DNA from: Desulfobacteraceae bacterium | GTDB taxonomy: Bacteria; Desulfobacterota; Desulfobacteria; Desulfobacterales; Desulfatirhabdiaceae | NCBI GenBank assembly: GCA_027325475.1 | Contig: DAIEFO010000174.1 | Span: forward strand, 1-5,189 | Reading direction: 5' to 3' | DNA length: 5,189 bases | Part shown: in pieces, positions 1 to 5,189 of the stretch | Layout of the letters: every line of letters starts with the position of its first letter | Position numbering within the stretch: position 1 is the first letter of the stretch | The notes under the pieces: model-generated | Databases searched by the model: none | Told to the model about the DNA's origin: nothing | What the model saw: only the letters and a program-made list of their open reading frames with translations | Position numbers and translations under genes: made by a program

Positions 1-915
1 TATCAGGATTATCTGACAGATTTTTCCACATTTTTCCGCGTTAACTCCGTTTCCACAGCGCTGATCTACGAAATTCTGGTTGAAACCGGATGGATGTCTC
101 ATATCCAAAAAGTGGTTGTGGCGGCCAGCCAGGCGGTTATGGGTGAGGGGCGCTATCGCTGTATTTGCTGTGCTTCCGGAGATATTTTTCCCAGCATACG
201 GCTGGATGCGGAACTCTCGAAGGGAAAGTGGGAGCATCGCTGTCCGGTATGTGACGAGGCGCTTCAGTGGATGCCTTCGGATGAATCTGTCGTGCATCCC
301 TGCAATCCGTATGCAATTTCCAAAAATTCTCAGGAGCAAATTGCGGTTCATCTGGGAGCCAGATATGGGATTCCGTCTGTGGCCATGCGCTATTCCATCG
401 TTCAGGGGCCTCGGCAGTCTTTTTATAACGCCTATTCCGGCGCCATGCGGATTTTTTCACTCAGCCTCATGATGGGCAAACCGCCTACGATTTTTGAGGA
501 TGGCCTTCAGGTCCGGGATTTTGTCAATATCCACGATGTGGTTGAGGCCAACCTGCTGGTGCTGGAAGACAGCCGGGCCGACTACCAGGTGTTTAATGTC
601 GGGGGAGGGCAGGCCTGGACGGTTCTTGATTTTTATGGCGCCATGCAGCGCATTGTCAACCGTGAATTGATGCCGGTTATGGGCGGATACTACCGCTACG
701 GAGATACCCGTCACATTTTTTCGGATACCCGCAAGCTTCAGTCGCTGGGGTGGCAGCCCCGGCGCCAGGTGGAAGACAGTATCCGGGATTATTGGGAATA
801 TCTTCAGCATCAGGACAGCCGGGACAATATTCTGGAGTATGCTGAAAAGCACATGAAGCAGCTTCAGGTCATCCGAAAATCCGGGGCAAACAGGGGACTG
901 GTGCCAGAATTATGA
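1..915 (+). CDS. NAD-dependent nucleotide-sugar epimerase/dehydratase (extended SDR) with inserted zinc-ribbon-like segment; 5' partial
   Basis: The frame is open from base 1, so the gene starts before the window; the ATG at 94 is internal. 304 residues are visible, and the N-terminal Rossmann GxxGxxG part (roughly 90-110 residues) is missing. Seen: the conserved Asn (N15 in RVNSVST), the catalytic Ser (S43 in AASQAVMG), the YxxxK pair (Y104, K108 in NPYAISK) and the C-terminal RDFVNIHD substrate-domain motif. Between Ser and Tyr sits an insertion of about 40 residues with C54, C56, C57 and C81-P-V-C84, which looks like a zinc ribbon. I recall the same kind of insertion in dTDP-L-rhamnose 4-epimerase-type enzymes (Tll/WbiB), so that is a plausible but unproven activity. 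The role would be cytoplasmic NAD(P)-dependent epimerisation or dehydration of a nucleotide sugar for surface glycan. It overlaps the next gene by 4 bases (ATGA). The last 35 or so residues form a charged tail beyond the usual fold. Confidence 0.9.
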   Translation, partial: YQDYLTDFSTFFRVNSVSTALIYEILVETGWMSHIQKVVVAASQAVMGEGRYRCICCASGDIFPSIRLDAELSKGKWEHRCPVCDEALQWMPSDESVVHPCNPYAISKNSQEQIAVHLGARYGIPSVAMRYSIVQGPRQSFYNAYSGAMRIFSLSLMMGKPPTIFEDGLQVRDFVNIHDVVEANLLVLEDSRADYQVFNVGGGQAWTVLDFYGAMQRIVNRELMPVMGGYYRYGDTRHIFSDTRKLQSLGWQPRRQVEDSIRDYWEYLQHQDSRDNILEYAEKHMKQLQVIRKSGANRGLVPEL

Positions 916-1673
916 AAGCGTTCTTACTGGCGGCCGGCATGGGAACCCGGCTGAAACCCTATACCGATACCGTTCCCAAATGCCTGATTCCGATCCTGGG
1001 AAAACCGCTTCTGGAAATATGGTTCGATCACCTGCGGCGTTCCGGGGTTCGGGACGTGCTGATTAACACACATCATCACGCCGAACAGGTGACATCTTTT
1101 GTTCAGCGTTATGGTTTGCGTCATGAGGATATGCGCGTTGTGATCCATCATGAGCCCACACTTCTGGGAAGCGCCGGAACGCTGTGGTGTTGCAGGGATT
1201 TTGTTGACAGTCAGGAAGATTTTATGATTATCTACGCAGATAATCTGACAAATGTGAATTTAGAACGGTTTGGAAAATTTCACGGTATATGCCGGAAAAA
1301 CGGCGGGGTGTTGACGATGGGCCTGTTTCATGCGCCGCATCCCCGCGCCTGCGGGATTGCTGAGGTGGATTCAGATGGCAGAATCCTTGGTTTTGAAGAA
1401 AAACCGGAAACACCCCGCAGCGATCTGGCCAATGCGGGTATCTACATGACATCGCCTGAAATTTTTCGCTATTTCCCGGAAACGCCGACGGCGACACCGG
1501 AATCCGTGCTGGATTTTGGCCGCCATGTGCTTCCGCGGCTGTCCGGCAGGATGTACGGATATCTGATACCTGACTATCTGCGGGATATCGGTACGTTGGA
1601 ATCCTACCATCTGGCGCTTTCCGAATGGCCTGCGATAACTGCAACACCCGGAAAAAGGATTGAATCACCATGA
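912..1673 (+). CDS. Sugar-1-phosphate nucleotidyltransferase (HddC/ManC/RmlA-type)
   Basis: This 253-residue protein is a complete NTP-transferase domain. It should join a sugar-1-phosphate to an NTP, giving an NDP-sugar and pyrophosphate in the cytoplasm. Seen: the N-terminal nucleotide-binding signature (GMGTRLKPYT, 9-18) followed by P22-K23; NTHHHAEQV (52-60), typical of mannose/heptose-1-phosphate guanylyltransferase relatives; GSAGTLW (86-92); a metal-binding Asp in YADN (D110); FEEKP (161-165); NAGIY (174-178); and the C-terminal YLRDIGT with the second metal Asp (D225). There is no C-terminal left-handed beta-helix domain, so it is not a GlmU-type acetyltransferase fusion. The start is fixed by the ATGA overlap with the epimerase gene and by the motif being near residue 1. 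Its place next to a GmhA-like isomerase favours D-glycero-D-manno-heptose-1-phosphate guanylyltransferase (HddC-like), but the base and sugar specificity cannot be read from sequence; glucose or mannose remain possible. Confidence 0.9.
   Translation: MKAFLLAAGMGTRLKPYTDTVPKCLIPILGKPLLEIWFDHLRRSGVRDVLINTHHHAEQVTSFVQRYGLRHEDMRVVIHHEPTLLGSAGTLWCCRDFVDSQEDFMIIYADNLTNVNLERFGKFHGICRKNGGVLTMGLFHAPHPRACGIAEVDSDGRILGFEEKPETPRSDLANAGIYMTSPEIFRYFPETPTATPESVLDFGRHVLPRLSGRMYGYLIPDYLRDIGTLESYHLALSEWPAITATPGKRIESP
1654..1659 (+). promoter_or_regulatory. Ribosome binding site for the SIS isomerase gene
   Basis: AAAGGA lies 10 bases before the ATG at 1670, inside the end of the nucleotidyltransferase gene. 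It supports this start and allows initiation in addition to coupling through the ATGA overlap. Confidence 0.6.
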
Positions 1674-2290
1674 AACTCGATGACTTTGCAGCGAACTATC
1701 TGTCAGGATTGAAAACCCTGCTCGATGGATTCGATATCGAAAATTTCCAAAGGATAGTGGAGAAAATCCTGGACGCCTATGAAGCGAACAGGCGTATTTT
1801 TGTGATGGGAAATGGCGGCAGCGGTGCCACCGCGTCCCATTTCGCCTGTGATATCAACAAGGGCTGCTGTATGGACCTGGATAAAAAATTCAAGGTGATA
1901 TGTCTCAATGACAATCTGCCCACGCTTTTGGCGCTGGCCAACGATGTGTCGTATGACGCCGTATTTGTGGAGCAGCTCAAAAATTTTTTCGTACCCGGAG
2001 ATATAGTCATTGGAATATCCGGAAGCGGCAATTCTCCCAACGTGCTTCGGGCCGTCGAATACGCCTGCAGCCATCAGGGCGTTACCATCGGACTGACGGG
2101 TTTTTCCGGCGGAAAGCTGGCGCCGATGGTGGACGTTTCCTGGACAGCGCCGGTAATGGATATGCAGAAAGTTGAAGACATGCACATGATTGTGGTTCAC
2201 ATGATCATGCAGGCGGTTCACCGCCGGCTGCATCCCGCGCTGAAGACAGGTTCATCACTGCTTGACTTGCCATGTGGTGATGCTTTATAA
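1670..2290 (+). CDS. SIS-domain phosphosugar isomerase, GmhA-like (sedoheptulose-7-phosphate isomerase family)
   Basis: This 206-residue, single SIS-domain protein is close in length to E. coli GmhA (192). GmhA converts sedoheptulose 7-phosphate to D-glycero-D-manno-heptose 7-phosphate, the first committed step to activated heptose, and works as a cytoplasmic tetramer. Seen: the phosphate-binding GNGGS (47-51), then ATASHFACDINKG, and the second SIS loop GISGSGNS (115-122). H177 in VVHMIM aligns by eye with the catalytic His180 of E. coli GmhA, while the position of catalytic Glu65 holds D61. The start overlaps the preceding stop (ATGA) and has an AAAGGA ribosome site at 1654-1659, 10 bases upstream. 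The C-terminus has about 18 extra residues. The 3' end carries a probable promoter for the next gene. Glu-to-Asp at a catalytic position leaves the substrate open; another ketose/aldose phosphate is possible. Confidence 0.88.
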   Translation: MKLDDFAANYLSGLKTLLDGFDIENFQRIVEKILDAYEANRRIFVMGNGGSGATASHFACDINKGCCMDLDKKFKVICLNDNLPTLLALANDVSYDAVFVEQLKNFFVPGDIVIGISGSGNSPNVLRAVEYACSHQGVTIGLTGFSGGKLAPMVDVSWTAPVMDMQKVEDMHMIVVHMIMQAVHRRLHPALKTGSSLLDLPCGDAL

Positions 2291-2291
2291 A
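2262..2291 (+). promoter_or_regulatory. Predicted sigma-70-type promoter for the HU-holB-ricT-metG block
   Basis: TTGACT (2262-2267) and TATAAA (2286-2291) are separated by 18 bases; each matches five of six consensus positions. TTATAA at 2285-2290, with 17-base spacing, is an overlapping alternative -10. Transcription would begin near 2298 and give a leader of about 39 bases before the HU ATG at 2337. The element lies over the last codons and the TAA stop of the isomerase gene, where a new transcription unit would be expected because gene function changes here. Predicted from sequence only. Confidence 0.62.
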
Positions 2292-2325
2292 CCGGTAAGA
2301 TACTCTTTTGACGGATTACGCATTC

Positions 2326-2332
2326 AAGGAGA
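2326..2332 (+). promoter_or_regulatory. Strong Shine-Dalgarno of the HU-family gene
   Basis: AAGGAGA ends 4 bases before the ATG at 2337. It is the best ribosome site in the window and settles the start at 2337 over an upstream in-frame TTG at 2262, which would add 25 residues unlike any HU N-terminus. It suits a highly expressed nucleoid protein. Confidence 0.8.
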
Positions 2333-2336
2333 ACGT

Positions 2337-2612
2337 ATGAACAAGCTGGAATTAATATCCGCTCTTAAAAACAATACTGATATTTCAAAAGCGGAAGCCG
2401 CTGCTGTCGTTGAAATGTTTTTTGAAAATATGGCCGATGCGCTTACGAAGGGTGACCGCGTGGAAATTCGAGGGTTATGCAGTTTTTATGTGAAGGAATA
2501 TAAAAGCTATATTGGAAGAAACCCCAAAACGGGTGAAAAAGTGGTGATTCGGCCTAAAAAACTCCCTTTCTTCAAATCCGGAAAAGAGCTTAAGGAACGG
2601 GTGAATTACTAG
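2337..2612 (+). CDS. HU/IHF-family DNA-binding protein
   Basis: This 91-residue protein is the standard length for HU/IHF, small dimeric nucleoid proteins that bend DNA with two beta-arms. Seen: N-terminal MNKLELISALKN helices (1-40), then the family signature GDRVEIRGLCSF (39-50), the arm with GRNPKTGE (60-67) containing the tip proline P63 that intercalates into DNA in this family, and the closing KKLPFFKSGKELKERVN. In the core signature the usual RGFGSF reads RGLCSF, putting a single Cys (C48) where Gly is typical. The start follows a strong AAGGAG site. Sequence alone does not tell HU from IHF, nor homo- from heterodimer; a lone gene next to holB fits a homodimeric HU-like protein. The stop is followed after one base by the holB TTG start, so the two are likely co-translated, and expression probably comes from the promoter at 2262-2291. 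Confidence 0.95.
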   Translation: MNKLELISALKNNTDISKAEAAAVVEMFFENMADALTKGDRVEIRGLCSFYVKEYKSYIGRNPKTGEKVVIRPKKLPFFKSGKELKERVNY

Positions 2613-2613
2613 A

Positions 2614-3648
2614 TTGCTGCCGGCGTTTGAAGCAATACTGGGTCAGGATGCAGCTATCCGGAACTTGCGCAGTATCCTGAAAAATAAGCGCATTCCCCAT
2701 GCGCTGCTCTTTACGGGGTTGGACGGCGTCGGTAAACGGACCACGGCTGTCATGATGGCTATGGCCTGTAATTGTCTTTCCTGTGTTCAGGAAGAAGCGC
2801 AAGGGGAAGGGGGGAGTGCGGACGAAACCCCGGCGTCTGTGGGGTGTCCATGTGGAACGTGCCGTTTCTGCGTTAAAATAGCGGAAGGTGTGCACCCGGA
2901 TGTCACGATCGTAGAACCTGAAAATGGAACCATCAAAATATCGCAGATTCGCAGTCTCTGCGATGTTCTGATGCTGAGGCCGTTTGAATGCCGGATGCGT
3001 GTGGCCATTATCAGTGACGCTCATCTGATGAATCCATCGGCAGGCAATGCATTACTGAAAACACTTGAAGAGCCTCCGGCGCACACGCTGCTGATTCTGA
3101 CAGCGCATCAGACAACCGATCTTCTGCCGACAATTGTTTCCAGATGTCAGCACATACGCTTCAATCCCGTTTCCCGCGCGATTCTGTCTGATATTCTGAT
3201 GCGCCAGCGAGGTCTTGGAGCCGAAGAAGCATCGATCATTTCAAGGCTGGCCGGCGGCAGCGTTTCAAAGGCAATCGGTCTGAAAGCATCCTGGATGCAT
3301 CAAAGATGCTGGCTGATGGATGAGTTGAGCCGGCTGCATGACAGTTCTTTACACATCGTGCTGGCGCTGTCTGAAAAGCTGTCCAAAAACCGGGATGCGC
3401 TTCCGGATGTTTTTGAAATCATGTTGTCGTGGTTCAGGGATATTCTGGTTTTTTCTCATGATCCGGACAGAGTGATCAATCAGGATGCGTTGGACGGCAT
3501 CCGGGAGGCTTCCGGGCGCTATGACAGCGATCAGGTATATCGCAGCATCCGGGCTGTCCAGATGATACAGAATCATATTCAGGCAAAAGCCAATGTTCAG
3601 TTATCCCTGGATCACCTGCTGCTGAGTCTGAAAGCATTTCAACAGTGA
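2614..3648 (+). CDS. holB: DNA polymerase III subunit delta' (clamp-loader)
   Basis: The 344-residue delta' subunit is part of the replisome clamp loader, which opens and loads the beta sliding clamp. Seen: FEAILGQ near the N-terminus, as in all HolB/DnaX relatives; a Walker A-like GLDGVGKRTT (35-44) with the Lys kept but Arg in place of the usual Ser/Thr after it; a cysteine-rich zinc module ending CPCGTCRFC (C78, C80, C83, C86) with further Cys at 52, 54 and 57; GVHPDV (92-97); a degenerate Walker B region VAIISDAHLM (130-139); NALLKTLEEPP (145-155); the SRC arginine-finger motif (S176-R177-C178); and a helical C-terminal collar domain. The start is TTG at 2614, one base after the HU stop. 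An in-frame stop at 2602 excludes any longer form, and the conserved GQ block begins at residue 10. The ribosome site is weak, so coupling to HU is likely. Confidence 0.95.
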   Translation: MLPAFEAILGQDAAIRNLRSILKNKRIPHALLFTGLDGVGKRTTAVMMAMACNCLSCVQEEAQGEGGSADETPASVGCPCGTCRFCVKIAEGVHPDVTIVEPENGTIKISQIRSLCDVLMLRPFECRMRVAIISDAHLMNPSAGNALLKTLEEPPAHTLLILTAHQTTDLLPTIVSRCQHIRFNPVSRAILSDILMRQRGLGAEEASIISRLAGGSVSKAIGLKASWMHQRCWLMDELSRLHDSSLHIVLALSEKLSKNRDALPDVFEIMLSWFRDILVFSHDPDRVINQDALDGIREASGRYDSDQVYRSIRAVQMIQNHIQAKANVQLSLDHLLLSLKAFQQ

Positions 3649-3681
3649 ACCAGTTATAACCGATTCGGGTCATTTCACATT

Positions 3682-4503
3682 ATGGCAAAAAAAGTGGGCA
3701 TCCGGTTCAAACCTGCCGGAAAAGTATATGATTTCGACCCTGGCGCATTTGTGTTGCGGCATGGCGATTCCGTTATCGTCGAGACCAAACAGGGGCTGGG
3801 GTTGGGGGTTGTGGCGGTTGCGCCGGCTGTCTGTGACGATATCGCGGGTGGCCAGATTCTGAAAAAAGTATTCCGGATGGCCACTGAAGAAGATTTTGTT
3901 CAAGTCCAGAATAACAGTCTGTCCGAGCAGAAAGCCTTTGCTTTTTGTCAGGGCTGTATCAAAAAACTGAATTTGAACATGAACCTGTTTGCTGTGGAAA
4001 CAACATTTGACGCCAGTAAAATGACGTTTTTTTTCACTTCCGAGACGCGGGTCGATTTTCGTCAGCTCGTCAAGATGCTGGTCAGGGAGTTTGGTGTCAG
4101 GATTGAGATGCGGCAGGTCGGCATCCGGAACCAGGCCAAGCTTTGCGGCGGCGTCGGCAGGTGCGGCCGTGAAATCTGCTGCTCGACATTTCTGGATAAA
4201 TTCGGGCCTGTCTCCATACGCATGGCCAAAGAACAGTGCCTTTCATTAAACCCCACTAAAATTTCCGGCCAGTGCGGACGACTGATGTGCTGTCTGACCT
4301 TTGAATACGAAACCTATCGCTCTTTGCGCGCAGAGTTGCCCAAAATCGGTAAAACTGTGATGACCTCCAAGGGAGAAGCCAGGGTCATCCGGCATAACCC
4401 CATTCTATCTCGTATCTCCGTTCGGCTGGACGATGGAAACGAGATCGAAATCAGCCCTGACGAAATCGTCACGGAAAGTCCAAAGGAATCTTCTGATGCC
4501 TGA
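3682..4503 (+). CDS. ricT: PSP1-domain protein, RicT (YaaT) family
   Basis: This 273-residue protein matches the RicT/YaaT family. In Bacillus subtilis RicT joins RicA (YlbF) and RicF (YmcA) in an Fe-S-bearing complex that aids RNase Y cleavage of mRNAs and affects competence, sporulation and biofilm formation. Seen: an N-terminal beta-rich PSP1 half (VGIRFKPAGKVYDF; ETKQGLGLGVV, 34-44) and a C-terminal half with VDFRQLVKMLVREFGVRIEMRQVGIR (124-149, two short blocks), then CGGVGRCGREICC (155-167) and GQCGRLMCCL (196-205). Eleven cysteines occur (51, 89, 92, 155, 161, 166, 167, 186, 198, 203, 204), consistent with cluster or metal binding. The ATG at 3682 has no clear Shine-Dalgarno, but no other ATG, GTG or TTG start lies between it and the holB stop. 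It overlaps metG by 8 bases. Its position right after holB matches B. subtilis. Partners are not in the window, so the role here is inferred. Confidence 0.93.
   Translation: MAKKVGIRFKPAGKVYDFDPGAFVLRHGDSVIVETKQGLGLGVVAVAPAVCDDIAGGQILKKVFRMATEEDFVQVQNNSLSEQKAFAFCQGCIKKLNLNMNLFAVETTFDASKMTFFFTSETRVDFRQLVKMLVREFGVRIEMRQVGIRNQAKLCGGVGRCGREICCSTFLDKFGPVSIRMAKEQCLSLNPTKISGQCGRLMCCLTFEYETYRSLRAELPKIGKTVMTSKGEARVIRHNPILSRISVRLDDGNEIEISPDEIVTESPKESSDA
4482..4487 (+). promoter_or_regulatory. Ribosome binding site for metG
   Basis: AAAGGA lies 8 bases before the ATG at 4496, inside the last codons of ricT. It supports the metG start and the 8-base overlap. Confidence 0.7.
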
Positions 4504-5189
4504 TCCATTCTATATCACGACACCTATTTATTATGTCAATGCCAGACCCCATCTGGGGCATGCCTATACCACCATTGTTGCCGATGTCGCTGCCAGATTC
4601 AACAGGATGGAGGAACGCGAGGTTTTTTTTCTGACCGGCACCGATGAACACGGCGATAAGATCATCCGCGCTGCCCAGAAAGAAAATGTGACCCCACGGG
4701 CCTATGTGGACCGGATCAGCGGGCTGTTTCACGATTTGTGGCCCCAGCTTAACATCGATTATTCCGCATTTATTCGTACCACAGATCCCAAACATATCGC
4801 GGTCGTCCAGCAGGTGCTTCAAAAAATATATGATGCCGGGGATATTTACTTCAGTGAATACGAAGGGCTGTATTGTTTCGGATGTGAGCGGTTTTATACC
4901 GAGCGGGAGCTGGTGGACGGAAAATGTCCGGATCATGAAACCCCGCCTGAAATCATCAAGGAAACCAATTATTTCTTTCGAATGAGCCGGTATCAAAGCT
5001 GGTTAATCGAGCATATCGAGTCTCATCCGGATTTTATCCGTCCGGAAAGATACCGCAACGAGGTATTGTCTTTTCTGAGCGAGCCTCTGGAAGATTTATG
5101 TATATCGAGGCCCAAGAGCAGACTCCAGTGGGGGATATCACTGCCGTTTGACGATAACTATGTGACATATGTCTGGTTCGATGCTTTGC
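4496..5189 (+). CDS. metG: Methionyl-tRNA synthetase; 3' partial
   Basis: A class I aminoacyl-tRNA synthetase charging tRNA-Met in the cytoplasm; 231 residues are visible before the window ends. Seen: the N-terminal FYITTPIYYVN block; the HIGH-type motif HLGH (19-22); FFLTGTDEHG (44-53); a connective-peptide zinc knuckle C127-x2-C130 ... C144-P-D-H147; NYFFRMSRY; RYRNEVLSFL; ISRPKSRLQWGI; and VTYVWFDAL at the window end. The single CxxC...CxxH knuckle is of the Thermus thermophilus type, unlike the E. coli enzyme, which has more metal-binding cysteines in this region. The KMSKS loop, the anticodon-binding domain and any C-terminal tRNA-binding domain lie beyond base 5189 (family length is roughly 500-650 residues). 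The start is fixed by the AAAGGA site and by the family N-terminus. It begins within the last codons of ricT, so the two are probably coupled. Confidence 0.97.
   Translation, partial: MPDPFYITTPIYYVNARPHLGHAYTTIVADVAARFNRMEEREVFFLTGTDEHGDKIIRAAQKENVTPRAYVDRISGLFHDLWPQLNIDYSAFIRTTDPKHIAVVQQVLQKIYDAGDIYFSEYEGLYCFGCERFYTERELVDGKCPDHETPPEIIKETNYFFRMSRYQSWLIEHIESHPDFIRPERYRNEVLSFLSEPLEDLCISRPKSRLQWGISLPFDDNYVTYVWFDAL

Noticed and set aside
457..852. 131-residue minus-strand frame opposite the epimerase
   Set aside because: Shadow of the conserved SDR coding strand, with no ribosome site or domain.
94..915. ATG at 94 as the epimerase start
   Set aside because: The frame is open back to base 1 and encodes the conserved SDR Asn region there; the ATG is internal and the gene is cut by the window edge.
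2212..2225. GGCGG-TTCA-CCGCC perfect hairpin
   Set aside because: It lies inside the isomerase coding region and has no following T tract, so it is not an intrinsic terminator.
2262..2336. TTG at 2262 as a longer start for the HU gene
   Set aside because: It adds 25 residues with no HU similarity, overlaps the isomerase gene, and ignores the strong AAGGAG at 2326; the TTG is more likely part of a -35 element.
2307..2340. TTGACG at 2308 as a second -35 for HU
   Set aside because: A correctly spaced -10 would fall on or beyond the HU start codon, and no TATAAT-like sequence is there.
2801..2838. G-quadruplex in the G-rich part of holB
   Set aside because: Only three runs of three or more G, with G4 and G6 close together and the next run far away; four-run pattern not met.
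3285..3310. AGCATC ... GATGCATC ... GATGCT nested inverted repeats in holB
   Set aside because: Short stems fully within coding sequence, with no sign of a binding site or mobile-element end; probably chance.
3687..3693. A7 run at the ricT start as a -1 frameshift site
   Set aside because: It fits a slippery heptamer, but it lies at codons 2-4 with no functional product in the -1 frame.
4469..4996. 175-residue open frame on the minus strand opposite metG
   Set aside because: It is antisense to a clearly recognised MetRS; no known motifs.

Overview
This is a densely packed bacterial segment in which every gene reads on the + strand. Gene order, codon use and roughly even base composition suggest a Gram-negative anaerobe of the Desulfobacterota (sulfate-reducing 'delta-proteobacteria'). 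That placement is an inference from the HU-holB-ricT-metG order and the protein style, not from any marker gene.

The left part (1-2290) is the end of a sugar-nucleotide operon for surface polysaccharide. It holds an NAD-dependent sugar epimerase/dehydratase whose N-terminus lies before the window and which carries an inserted cysteine-rich, zinc-ribbon-like segment. A sugar-1-phosphate nucleotidyltransferase and a GmhA-like SIS-domain phosphosugar isomerase follow. Both junctions are 4-base ATGA overlaps, so the three genes look translationally coupled. The isomerase and nucleotidyltransferase fit a nucleotide-activated heptose route (sedoheptulose-7-phosphate to NDP-heptose), and the epimerase would tailor an activated sugar. 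The kinase and phosphatase that such a route needs are not in the window.

The right part (2262-5189) is a housekeeping block: a small HU/IHF-type DNA-binding protein, the DNA polymerase III delta' subunit (holB), a PSP1/RicT protein (ricT) and the start of methionyl-tRNA synthetase (metG), which runs off the window end. Spacings are 1, 33 and -8 bases. A good sigma-70-like promoter (TTGACT, 18 bases, TATAAA) lies across the last codons and stop of the isomerase gene, 46 bases ahead of HU. It would give the block its own transcription start without a terminator in between. The holB-ricT-...-metS order is also known from Bacillus subtilis, so this is an old conserved neighbourhood linking the clamp loader, an RNA-processing cofactor and an aminoacyl-tRNA synthetase.

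I see no RNA gene, mobile element, CRISPR array or intrinsic terminator, and no intergenic gap above 46 bases. I see no convincing undescribed system. The observations worth checking are the promoter boundary, the zinc insertion in the epimerase, the active-site Glu-to-Asp change in the isomerase, the expanded cysteine loop in delta' and the cysteine-rich RicT.
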